In this document: one piece after another, positions 1-6,575 of the stretch
Numbering within the stretch: the stretch's first letter is position 1
Layout: each line of letters begins with the position of its first letter
Origin: Candidatus Yonathbacteria bacterium RIFOXYC2_FULL_47_9
GTDB taxonomy: Bacteria > Patescibacteriota > Minisyncoccia > Phycocordibacterales > UBA1550
Assembly: GCA_001825115.1 (NCBI GenBank)
Contig: MHUY01000013.1
Coordinates: forward strand, 20,473-29,232
Length of the DNA: 8,760 bases
Direction of reading: 5' to 3'
The notes under the pieces: model-generated
Database searches by the model: none
Told to the model about the DNA's origin: nothing
What the model saw: only the letters and a program-made list of their open reading frames with translations
Made by a program: the position numbers and the translations under genes

Positions 1-1757
1 GAACATTTGGCGGCTACCGGCGGCATCTTTTTTTGTTGGCAGTCCTCGGTGTTCTGGGCGCCGTTTTAGAGGGTATTGGCATCAACGCAATCATTCCTCT
101 TTTTTCCTTCCTCCTAGGCGATACGGGGATTTCGTCTGCTAATTTTATTACCGACGCGATTCGGCAGTCGTTTGGGTTTCTAGATATCCCATTTAGCTTC
201 AGGTTTCTTTTGGTGTTTATCGCAGTACTCTTCTTGGTACGCGCGGTCGTTATTACTTTGTTTACCTATATTAGGGCGCGTATCACCGCAAGCTTCATGT
301 TCCGTGAGATGAATCTCTTGCTTACCGATACCCTTCAGGCAAAGTGGGGATTCCTCTCTCTACAGAAAGCGGGTTACCTGCAGAATACATTATTCTGGGA
401 TGTGCGACAGAGTACGAGTCTCCTTGATGCCGTTGCGCAGTTTATTCAGTCATCAACTGGCTTCGTTATTTATTTCTTTATTGCACTCAGTATTTCTTCT
501 ACAGTCACACTCATCACGCTTGCTGTAGGGGCGGTGATGCTTTTTGTCTTGCGCCCTTTGGTGCGCAAGACCATGGTCCTTGGTGAAGAAAAAAGTGGTC
601 TTGAAAAAAGTTTCGCCAATTACCTCATTGAACATATCAGTGGACTCAAAGTGGTAAAGGCGAGTGGCGTTGGACAAAAGGTCATCGGTGCGGGGAGGGC
701 GATCCTGGAGCCCTTGCGTACAGTGTATATTAAGAGCGCCATTATGCATTCGTTAGGGTCTGCTGTCATTCAGCCATTTAGTATCATTTTTGTCCTTATT
801 TTATTTGCGTTTGCGTACAAGATGCCGTCCTTTAACCTTGCAGCATTTGCGGCGGTTATGTACCTCATTCAAAAGATATTTGTATATCTTCAGTCAACAC
901 AGAGTTCGCTTCATTCTATTGCAGACTTCATTCCTTTTGCTTCGAATATTTTAAAATTTAAAAATTCGCTTCAAGAAAACAAAGACGAAGTAGTAGAAGA
1001 TAAAAAGCGGCCATTTGTATATGAAAAAGGCCTTTCGTTCCGTGACGTTTCTTTTTCGTATCAGTCGGAGACCCCAGTACTTTCGCAGATCTCGTTCTCT
1101 GTCCCCAAGAATTCATTTTTGGGGATTATGGGACCTTCGGGAGGAGGAAAAACCTCTATCGTGGATCTCGTGTTGCGCCTCTTTTTGCCTGACCAAGGGG
1201 CAATACTTCTCGATGACACCCCTATACATGAGATTAAAATGGATGAATGGCGACAGCGTATTGGTTATGTATCACAGGACATTTTCCTGATGAATGCTTC
1301 TATCCGGGACAATATACGATTTTATGATGAAGCGATGACGGATGAAGTAATCTATGATGCGGCACGCAAAGCGCATATCTACGACCATATTATGAGCCTT
1401 GAGAAAGGTTTTGATACAGTGATAGGGGAACATGGGACTATGCTTTCTGTGGGGCAACGCCAACGCATCGTAATCGCACGCGCTCTGGCACGTAAGCCGG
1501 ATATCCTCATACTCGACGAAGCAACGAGTGCATTGGATGCCGAATCCGAGCTTGCAATCAAGGAGACCGTTGAGGACATACGCAAGACAATGACGTTGCT
1601 TGTGATTGCACATCGCGTTTCTACGATCACAAGCGCTGATAATATCTTGGTTTTGAATGAAGGAGTGATTACTGAATACGGGAAACCGCAAGAGATGTTG
1701 GACACCTCAAGCTCGTATCTTTCCCGTATGGTGGCATTGCAGCATCATACGAAGTAA
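1..1757 (+). CDS. ABC exporter, MsbA/PglK-like flippase (5' partial)
   Basis: This is a half-size ABC exporter with a membrane domain and an ATPase in one chain, probably acting as an inner-membrane flippase for a lipid-linked glycan. The frame is open from base 3, before the first possible start (TTG at 33), and encodes Arg-rich then hydrophobic residues typical of an exporter N-terminus, so the true start lies upstream. Numbering from 33, residues 1-320 hold about five or six hydrophobic segments. The ATPase follows: Walker A GPSGGGKTS near 367-375, Q-loop Gln415, signature LSVGQ near 471-475, Walker B ILILDE ending at Asp495/Glu496, a SALD D-loop, and switch His527. The signature has Val where the family usually has Gly. 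The family call is strong. The substrate is inferred only from the neighbouring gmd, fcl and ligase genes; lipid A, peptide or drug export cannot be excluded. Confidence 0.9.
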   Translation, partial: TFGGYRRHLFLLAVLGVLGAVLEGIGINAIIPLFSFLLGDTGISSANFITDAIRQSFGFLDIPFSFRFLLVFIAVLFLVRAVVITLFTYIRARITASFMFREMNLLLTDTLQAKWGFLSLQKAGYLQNTLFWDVRQSTSLLDAVAQFIQSSTGFVIYFFIALSISSTVTLITLAVGAVMLFVLRPLVRKTMVLGEEKSGLEKSFANYLIEHISGLKVVKASGVGQKVIGAGRAILEPLRTVYIKSAIMHSLGSAVIQPFSIIFVLILFAFAYKMPSFNLAAFAAVMYLIQKIFVYLQSTQSSLHSIADFIPFASNILKFKNSLQENKDEVVEDKKRPFVYEKGLSFRDVSFSYQSETPVLSQISFSVPKNSFLGIMGPSGGGKTSIVDLVLRLFLPDQGAILLDDTPIHEIKMDEWRQRIGYVSQDIFLMNASIRDNIRFYDEAMTDEVIYDAARKAHIYDHIMSLEKGFDTVIGEHGTMLSVGQRQRIVIARALARKPDILILDEATSALDAESELAIKETVEDIRKTMTLLVIAHRVSTITSADNILVLNEGVITEYGKPQEMLDTSSSYLSRMVALQHHTK

Positions 1758-1818
1758 TCATTTGATAACTAGGCTTAGAGAAAATCTTGCGATGAGGAAA
1801 AAGAAAATACGAGAGTAG
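1758..1818. other. Convergent intergenic spacer without visible terminator
   Basis: This is the 61-bp gap between the ends of the ABC exporter (+) and fcl (-). It is purine-rich in its second half. I found no GC-rich hairpin followed by a T-run on either strand, so the two convergent transcripts may overlap or end by another mechanism. Confidence 0.5.
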
Positions 1819-2760
1819 TCAGGCCCTCTTTGTTTCAGTGTTTTCAGTAAACCACTGGTATGCCGCGGTGATGCCTTCGTCGAGTGGTATTTGATGTTTC
1901 CAACCAAGGGAGTGAAGCTTGCTTACATCGAGGAGTTTACGCGGGGTACCGTCTGGCTTGGTAGCGTCCCACATAATCTCACCCTTGAAGCCGATCACCT
2001 TTTTTACCATTTCCGCGAGCTCTTTAATAGTAATATCTTCGCCGGCGCCGACATTAATAATACTAGAGTCATTGTAGTTTTCCATAAGGAACAAGCTTGC
2101 GTCGGCAAGGTCATCGACGTGGAGGAATTCACGTTGTGCGCTTCCTGTACCCCAGAGCGTGACGTGCGGGGCATTGTTCATCTTCGCATCATGAAATTTC
2201 CGGACCATAGCCGGCATAACATGCGAGCTCTCGAGATCAAAGTTATCATGTGGGCCGTAGAGATTGGTCGGCATCAACGAAATGAAGTTCGTACCATACT
2301 GCTCGTTGTAAGACTGGCATTCGATGATGCCAGCGATCTTGGCGATTGCGTATGCTTTATTAGTTAACTCAAGCTCGCCGGTTAGGAGGTACTCTTCTTT
2401 GATGGGTTGAGGGCAAAGTTTTGGGTAAATACAGGAACTGCCGAGGAAGAGAAGTTTTTTAGTTTTGTGGAGATAAGCGTTGTTGATGACATTGTTCTGT
2501 ACCGCGAGATTGCCGTAAATAAAATCAGCGGGGTAGGTTTTGTTGGCCATAATTCCGCCCACTTTTGCAGCAGCAAGGAATACATACTCAGGTTTTTCTT
2601 GCGCAAAGAATTCCGCAACGGCGTGTTGGTCGGTGAGGTCAAGTTCTTGTCTTGTTCTGAGAATGAGATTGGTAAACCCTTGTGTTTGCAGTGCACGCAC
2701 GATTGCTGACCCAACGAGTCCACGATGTCCAGCAACATAAATTCTTGCATCTTTCTCCAT
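1819..2760 (-). CDS. fcl: GDP-L-fucose synthase
   Basis: This is a cytoplasmic NADPH-dependent epimerase/reductase that converts GDP-4-keto-6-deoxy-mannose to GDP-L-fucose, the second step after Gmd. It is a 313-residue short-chain dehydrogenase of the extended type, close to the usual length of about 320. Visible features are the N-terminal nucleotide-binding motif GHRGLVG (residues 11-17), the LGSSCIYP segment with Ser108/Ser109 and Cys110, the catalytic pair Tyr137 and Lys141 (YAIAK), and His180. These line up with Ser107, Cys109, Tyr136, Lys140 and His179 of the E. coli enzyme, shifted by one. The ATG lies 2 nt after the gmd stop codon, with only a weak purine stretch (GAG) before it, so translation is probably coupled to gmd. 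The stop is TGA. The product would feed fucose, or a derived deoxysugar, into a surface glycan. Confidence 0.95.
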   Translation of the reverse strand: MEKDARIYVAGHRGLVGSAIVRALQTQGFTNLILRTRQELDLTDQHAVAEFFAQEKPEYVFLAAAKVGGIMANKTYPADFIYGNLAVQNNVINNAYLHKTKKLLFLGSSCIYPKLCPQPIKEEYLLTGELELTNKAYAIAKIAGIIECQSYNEQYGTNFISLMPTNLYGPHDNFDLESSHVMPAMVRKFHDAKMNNAPHVTLWGTGSAQREFLHVDDLADASLFLMENYNDSSIINVGAGEDITIKELAEMVKKVIGFKGEIMWDATKPDGTPRKLLDVSKLHSLGWKHQIPLDEGITAAYQWFTENTETKRA

Positions 2761-2762
2761 AC

Positions 2763-3845
2763 CTACTCGTGATGTTTCTTTGTTGTAAAACCGCCCTTTT
2801 CTAGGTGAACATCTCTTCTTGCATCCTCAAGGTCAGACGCAACCATTTCTTTTACAAGTTCTTCGAAGGTAACCTCAGCTTTCCAGCCGAGCTCTTTTTC
2901 TGCTTTGGTTGGGTCGCCCAAGAGAGATTCAACTTCGGTGGGGCGGAAGTAGTGTGGGTCAATCTCGATGATTGTTTTGCCGGTCTTTTTATCGAGACCT
3001 TTTTCGTTAACCCCAGTTCCTTTCCATGTGATCTCGATATCAAGTTCTTTGAAGACTGCTTCACAGAAATCACGTACGGAGTACTGTGCGCCCGTTGCGA
3101 TGACGTAGTCTTCGGGCTTGTTTTGCTGCAACATAAGGTACATTGCATTGACGTAGTCTTTTGCATGACCCCAGTCTCGCTTGGCATTGATATTTCCCAA
3201 ATATATTTTTTCTTGAAGTCCAAGTTTTATTCTTGCTGCAGCGCGCGTGATTTTTTTAGTAGCAAACGTCTCGCCGCGGCGAGGGGACTCATGGTTGAAA
3301 AGGATTCCTGATACCGCAAAGATACCATACGCCTCGCGGTAGTTTTTGGTGATCCAGTATGCGTAAACTTTGGCTGCGCCGTAGGGACTGCGGGGGTAAA
3401 ACGGTGTTACTTCGCTTTGGGGCGGGGGAGTCGCACCAAACATTTCCGACGTGGAGGCTTGGTAAAACTTTGTTTTTTTCTCAAGACCAAGCAAACGAAT
3501 AGCTTCAAGGATGCGGAGTGTACCAAGTGCATCCGAGTTGCCGGTATACTCGGGGGTTTCAAAAGAAACTTTTACATGACTTTGTGCAGCAAGGTTGTAG
3601 ATTTCATCGGGCTCGACTTCTTTTATTGTGCGAATGAGGTTTGTTGAATCAGTAAGGTCGCCATAGTGGAGGAACAATCGCTTTCCTGCCTCGTGAGGGT
3701 CTTGGTAGATGTGGTCGATGCGGTCAGTGTTGAAACTGCTTGCGCGGCGAATAATGCCGTGAACCTCGTAGCCTTTTTCAAGAAGAAGTTCTGCGAGGTA
3801 AGAACCGTCTTGTCCAGTGATGCCCGTTATGAGTGCTTTTTTCAT
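2763..3845 (-). CDS. gmd: GDP-mannose 4,6-dehydratase
   Basis: This is a cytoplasmic NADP-dependent dehydratase that converts GDP-D-mannose to GDP-4-keto-6-deoxy-D-mannose, the entry step to GDP-fucose, GDP-rhamnose and related sugars. It has 360 residues, close to the family norm of about 345-375. The N-terminus carries the Rossmann motif TGITGQDGSYL (residues 7-17). Catalytic residues are recognisable as Thr132 and Glu134 in ASTSEMFG, and Tyr155 and Lys159 in SPYGAAK. The GDP-mannose-binding part includes NHESPRRGETF and the RDWGHAKDYV segment, both typical of Gmd. It follows the small DNA-binding gene by 9 bp and precedes fcl by 2 bp, so the three form one minus-strand unit. The only Shine-Dalgarno-like sequence (AAGTGG) overlaps the end of the upstream gene. 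The paired fcl makes GDP-L-fucose the likely end product. Confidence 0.96.
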   Translation of the reverse strand: MKKALITGITGQDGSYLAELLLEKGYEVHGIIRRASSFNTDRIDHIYQDPHEAGKRLFLHYGDLTDSTNLIRTIKEVEPDEIYNLAAQSHVKVSFETPEYTGNSDALGTLRILEAIRLLGLEKKTKFYQASTSEMFGATPPPQSEVTPFYPRSPYGAAKVYAYWITKNYREAYGIFAVSGILFNHESPRRGETFATKKITRAAARIKLGLQEKIYLGNINAKRDWGHAKDYVNAMYLMLQQNKPEDYVIATGAQYSVRDFCEAVFKELDIEITWKGTGVNEKGLDKKTGKTIIEIDPHYFRPTEVESLLGDPTKAEKELGWKAEVTFEELVKEMVASDLEDARRDVHLEKGGFTTKKHHE

Positions 3846-3854
3846 TTTTGTATA

Positions 3855-4100
3855 TTACCACTTATTAATCGTGTTCACGACTTTCTTTTTGAGATCGAGA
3901 TATGACTTCGTCGCTTCCTTCTCGAGTTCGGGGGAGACGAGGCGAAGGATCTCTTTGCCAAGGATGCGGTATTGTCCGCCAACCTTGTTTGCCTTGAGGA
4001 GTCCGTTCTTGAGGAGGCGCTTCATGGTACTATCGCTTATCTTGAGAAGCTTTTGGGCTTCTGAGGTTGTGTAGACCTCGTAAGGATTAATGATGTTCAT
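3855..4100 (-). CDS. Small HTH DNA-binding protein, excisionase/MerR type
   Basis: This 81-residue protein has an N-terminal winged-helix domain of the excisionase/MerR-like type. The YTTSEAQKLLKISDSTMKRL stretch (about residues 10-29) reads as helix-turn-helix. The following KNGLLKANKVGGQYRI segment fits the wing, with the usual Gly then Arg before a short helix. The C-terminal part is a Lys/Glu-rich helix (about 55-79). No integrase, transposase or phage gene is nearby, so a role in excision is unlikely. As first gene of the gmd-fcl unit, 9 bp before gmd, it may regulate its own promoter and the divergent ligase gene; this is inference. A good promoter ends only 7 nt before the ATG and no ribosome-binding site is present, which suggests leaderless translation. 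The fold call is firm; DNA target and effector are unknown. Confidence 0.85.
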   Translation of the reverse strand: MNIINPYEVYTTSEAQKLLKISDSTMKRLLKNGLLKANKVGGQYRILGKEILRLVSPELEKEATKSYLDLKKKVVNTINKW

Positions 4101-4107
4101 AAGAAGT

Positions 4108-4135
4108 AGTATAAAGAAGTGTCAAAAGGTGTCAA
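4108..4135 (-). promoter_or_regulatory. Sigma-70-type promoter for the HTH-gmd-fcl unit
   Basis: On the minus strand, TTGACA (4130-4135) is followed after 16 bp by TATACT (4108-4113). The predicted transcription start is about 4101-4103, directly at the ATG ending at 4100, so the mRNA would have almost no leader. A second TTGACA (4120-4125) sits between the two boxes but is only 6 bp from the -10, so it cannot serve as the -35. It is more likely part of the phased repeat. Confidence 0.7.
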
Positions 4136-4148
4136 GTCGGGTCAGGCA
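4119..4148 (+). repeat. Three GTCA repeats phased at 10 bp (candidate operator)
   Basis: On the plus strand the core GTCA occurs at 4121, 4131 and 4141, exactly one helical turn apart. The first two copies share the longer core GTGTCAA. The third is GGTCAGG. The array covers the -35 box and part of the spacer of the minus-strand promoter and lies upstream of the plus-strand promoter. It is therefore well placed as a binding site for a protein that contacts one face of the helix, possibly the adjacent HTH protein. The operator role is inferred; the repeat itself is plainly seen. Confidence 0.55.
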
Positions 4149-4171
4149 CTTTTTTCTCGTTTTTGTTTCTG

Positions 4172-4180
4172 TGGTATAGT
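4172..4180 (+). promoter_or_regulatory. Extended -10 promoter for the ligase gene
   Basis: TGG followed by TATAGT (4175-4180) forms an extended -10 element; no good -35 is visible in the T-rich sequence upstream. The expected start of transcription is about 4187, two bases before the ATG at 4189. AGAGGG lies only 2 nt from the ATG, too close for a normal Shine-Dalgarno, and would fall outside the transcript. This fits a leaderless start, mirroring the divergent gene. Confidence 0.55.
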
Positions 4181-4188
4181 AGAGGGCA

Positions 4189-6327
4189 ATGAATACCAAT
4201 AAAATTTTGAGCAATATATTGATGGGGGGATTGTTTTTGGTCCTTTTTATACCGCTTTTTGTTTCGGACTCTATGTTCTTTCCGTTTATTACCGGCAAGA
4301 ACTTTGCGTTTAGGATTATTGTAGAAATCCTTTTGAGTGCGTGGATCGTATTGGCCTACCGTGATCCCGCATATCGTCCTACACGCTCACCGCTTTTTAT
4401 TGCCGCAGCTTCGTTTGTGGGCATCATTACTCTTGCGGGGGTACTGGGTGAAAATCCGTACAAGAGCTTCTGGTCAAACTATGAGCGCATGGAGGGTACG
4501 ATAAGTCTCCTGCACTTCTTTGCATACTTTGTAATGGCGACGACGGCTCTCGGCGCACGGAAGAAGTGGGGTGCGTTTTGGAATACTTCGATACTCGTAA
4601 GTTTCATCATTGGTGTCTATGCACTGTTTCAATTGAGCGGAGCACTTGCTATTAATCAGGGTGGGGTACGTGTGGATGCAACCTTTGGTAATGCAGCATA
4701 CCTCGCGGTGTACCTCCTTTTCCATATCTTCATCACGCTCTTTATGCTGCTTCGCGAAAAAGGGCACACGATTGGGGGGATGATCGCAGAAAAGGCTTCT
4801 CTGTGGATCTATACGCCTATTATATTGCTCGATGTGTTCGTCCTCTATCATACGGCAACACGTGGAGCAATCCTCGGCCTCATTGGCGGACTTTTGCTTA
4901 CGGCGCTCCTCATCGCTATCTTTGAGAAAGAACGAGTTGGGTTGCGCAAGGTCGCGCTAGGAATCCTTGCGGGTATTGTGCTCCTCATTGGTGGATTCTT
5001 TGCCCTAAAGAACACCTCATTTATAACGGAAAGCCCCGTGCTTTCGCGCTTTTCCTCAATATCGCTTACGGAGCAAACGACCAAGTCGCGCTTTATGGTT
5101 TGGAATATGGCATTCCAAGGGTTCAAGGAGCGCCCAATCCTTGGGTGGGGTCAGGAGAACTTCAACTTTGTCTTCAATAAATACTACGATCCCAATATGT
5201 ACGGGCAGGAGCCGTGGTTCGACCGTGCACACAATGTATTCTTTGATTGGCTCATTGCAGGCGGTATCCTCGGACTCCTTGCATACCTCTCACTCTTTGT
5301 CCTCGCACTCTGGTATTTATGGAAGAGAGGCTCAGCATTCTCTATCGTAGAAAAAAGTATCTTTACCGGTCTTCTCGCAGGATACTTCTTTCAGAACATC
5401 TTTGTGTTCGACAACTTGATGAGTTACGTAATGTTCTTCTCTGTGTTGGCCTACATCGAGAGCTCAAGAAAAGGAGGGGCTGTTGAAGTGGTTGCTAAAA
5501 AGAAAAATGACAAGAATGCAGCCGTGGCGCCACTTGATATTTCAATAGCTCCCGTGGCGGTCATTGTTGTCATCACTCTTTTGTATTTCTTTAACGCTAA
5601 ACCTATTGCAACAAATTTTATGCTCATTCAAGCATTGCAGCCGCAGCAAAAGGGGCCGATGGTAAATCTGGAGAATTTCAAGAAGACGTTTGCGTATGAT
5701 TCTTTTGGCACCGGCGAGGGGCGTGAGCAGTTGAGTCAGACCACCATGTCGATTCTTGGCGCTGAAAAAATCGACAATGTCACCAAGCAGGCATTCGTCG
5801 ACCTTACGGTAAGCGAGATGAAAAAGCAGGTTGAAACCCACGCCAAAGATGCGCGCTACCAGCTGTTCCTTGGGTCATTTTTGAACCAGCTTGGTCGCTA
5901 CAATCCGGCAAGTTATGACGAGGCATTGGTGCACCTAGAGAAGGCGCATGAATTATCGCCCAACAAACAAGCAGTCATCTTTGAGATTGGAAGCTTGTAT
6001 TACAATAAAAAGGATACCGCCAAGGCTGAAGAATTGTTCAAGCAAGCATACGAGCTCGCTCCAGCATATCAGGATGCCGAGAATTACTATGTGCGTGTGC
6101 TTATGGACAACAAGAACTACAAAGAAATCGAGCGCGTACTTGTGGCGCATGTTACGCGGGCGCCAGGGGAGCACGATCCTCATGTAAAACTGTCAGCACT
6201 CTACCTTGAACTGGGTCGCCGCGCAGATGCAATCGCCGAACTAGAACGCGCTATCGAGCTCAACCCTGCCTTTAAAGATCAGGGTGAATCCTACCTGAAA
6301 GAGATCAAAGCAGGACGAAATCCGTAA
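4189..6327 (+). CDS. O-antigen ligase/polymerase-family membrane protein with C-terminal TPRs
   Basis: This is a 712-residue polytopic membrane protein of the WaaL/Wzy (Wzy_C) superfamily, which joins lipid-linked glycans to an acceptor or polymerises them on the outer face of the membrane. About 11-12 hydrophobic segments occupy residues 10-430, and one more lies near 455-475. Family marks are GWGQENF at about 319-325 and DRAHNVFFDW with His348 and Asn349, matching the RxHN-type periplasmic motif of O-antigen ligases, followed by the hydrophobic GGILGLLAYL segment. After residue 475 the chain is soluble, and residues about 557-706 form roughly four TPR-like repeats (for example LEKAHELSPN, FKQAYELAP, LERAIELNP). 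Such ligase-TPR proteins are common in Parcubacteria-type genomes. Whether it acts as polymerase, ligase or protein glycosyltransferase cannot be told from sequence. Neighbouring gmd, fcl and the exporter support glycan assembly. Confidence 0.88.
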   Translation: MNTNKILSNILMGGLFLVLFIPLFVSDSMFFPFITGKNFAFRIIVEILLSAWIVLAYRDPAYRPTRSPLFIAAASFVGIITLAGVLGENPYKSFWSNYERMEGTISLLHFFAYFVMATTALGARKKWGAFWNTSILVSFIIGVYALFQLSGALAINQGGVRVDATFGNAAYLAVYLLFHIFITLFMLLREKGHTIGGMIAEKASLWIYTPIILLDVFVLYHTATRGAILGLIGGLLLTALLIAIFEKERVGLRKVALGILAGIVLLIGGFFALKNTSFITESPVLSRFSSISLTEQTTKSRFMVWNMAFQGFKERPILGWGQENFNFVFNKYYDPNMYGQEPWFDRAHNVFFDWLIAGGILGLLAYLSLFVLALWYLWKRGSAFSIVEKSIFTGLLAGYFFQNIFVFDNLMSYVMFFSVLAYIESSRKGGAVEVVAKKKNDKNAAVAPLDISIAPVAVIVVITLLYFFNAKPIATNFMLIQALQPQQKGPMVNLENFKKTFAYDSFGTGEGREQLSQTTMSILGAEKIDNVTKQAFVDLTVSEMKKQVETHAKDARYQLFLGSFLNQLGRYNPASYDEALVHLEKAHELSPNKQAVIFEIGSLYYNKKDTAKAEELFKQAYELAPAYQDAENYYVRVLMDNKNYKEIERVLVAHVTRAPGEHDPHVKLSALYLELGRRADAIAELERAIELNPAFKDQGESYLKEIKAGRNP

Positions 6328-6340
6328 AATCCATAAACCC

Positions 6341-6368
6341 TTGACTTTTTTTGAGAATCTGCTATACT
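6341..6368 (+). promoter_or_regulatory. Promoter for a short terminated RNA
   Basis: TTGACT (6341-6346), a 16-bp spacer and TATACT (6363-6368) form one of the best promoter matches in the window. It lies 14 bp after the ligase stop codon. Transcription would begin at about 6375 and run into the hairpin terminator at 6435. Confidence 0.7.
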
Positions 6369-6374
6369 AGATTG

Positions 6375-6456
6375 GTAAGTGAGTGCGCAGGAGGAAACTC
6401 TTGGGCGATTCAACAAACGAATGTCTACATAAACCCCCGCGCAAGCGGGGTTTTAT
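6375..6456 (+). ncRNA. Candidate small RNA of about 80 nt
   Basis: This transcript unit is defined by a strong promoter upstream (-10 at 6363-6368) and an intrinsic terminator at 6435-6454. It begins with TAAGTGAGTGC (6376-6386). Next comes a hairpin, CAGGAG-GAAA-CTCTTG (6388-6403), capped by a GNRA tetraloop and extended below a G-G mismatch by two more pairs (6385-6386 with 6405-6406). An A-rich single-stranded stretch (6408-6433) leads to the terminator. I do not recognise the family. Alternatives are an attenuated leader of glgC, or a 24-codon peptide from TTG at 6401 behind AGGAGG. The peptide would read through the terminator stem and has no recognisable features. Existence of a transcript is likely; function is unknown. 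Confidence 0.55.
6435..6454 (+). terminator. Intrinsic terminator after candidate small RNA
   Basis: A 6-bp all-GC stem, CCCCGC (6435-6440) with GCGGGG (6445-6450), is closed by a GCAA tetraloop and followed by TTTT and a further T-rich stretch. It would also stop read-through from the ligase gene. Confidence 0.85.
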
Positions 6457-6494
6457 GTTTTTATTCGTTTTCTGAAAGAGGAGGCCTTAAATCG

Positions 6495-6523
6495 TTGACA
6501 TTTTTAGATTTACGTAGTAGTGT
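6495..6523 (+). promoter_or_regulatory. Probable promoter for glgC
   Basis: A perfect TTGACA (6495-6500) is followed after 17 bp by TAGTGT (6518-6523), which keeps the key TA...T positions of a -10 box. It lies after the small-RNA terminator, so glgC probably has its own start at about 6530 and a leader of about 45 nt. Confidence 0.5.
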
Positions 6524-6562
6524 GTGCGCTGGTCTGTTTTTTTGTTGTTTGACGTTGAAAGA

Positions 6563-6569
6563 AGAGGGG
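6563..6569 (+). promoter_or_regulatory. Ribosome-binding site for glgC
   Basis: AGAGGGG ends 6 nt before the ATG at 6576 and fixes that start. It is the clearest correctly spaced Shine-Dalgarno in the window. An ATG directly followed by TAG (6570-6575) lies between it and the true start. Confidence 0.7.
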
Positions 6570-6575
6570 ATGTAG

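Noticed and set aside
1272..1705. Minus-strand open frames of 108-139 codons inside the ABC ATPase
   Set aside because: Cys/His/Ser-rich composition, no recognisable domain, no ribosome-binding site, and they lie antisense to strongly conserved ATPase motifs.
4120..4125. Second TTGACA as an independent -35 box
   Set aside because: It is 6 bp from TATACT and no other -10 lies at 16-18 bp (that would fall inside the coding start). It is better explained as part of the 10-bp repeat.
4474..5126. Minus-strand open frames within the ligase gene
   Set aside because: They mirror the membrane-segment codons of the ligase, with low-complexity charged composition and no initiation signals.
6389..6400. 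RNase P-like GAGGAAA motif
   Set aside because: Only seven bases match the P4 core. The surrounding conserved RNase P sequence and length are absent and the bases fit a simple GAAA hairpin.
6401..6475. Short peptide from TTG behind AGGAGG in the first candidate RNA
   Set aside because: The frame would pass through the terminator stem and tail, so a full mRNA is unlikely. The peptide has no recognisable features. Kept only as an alternative.
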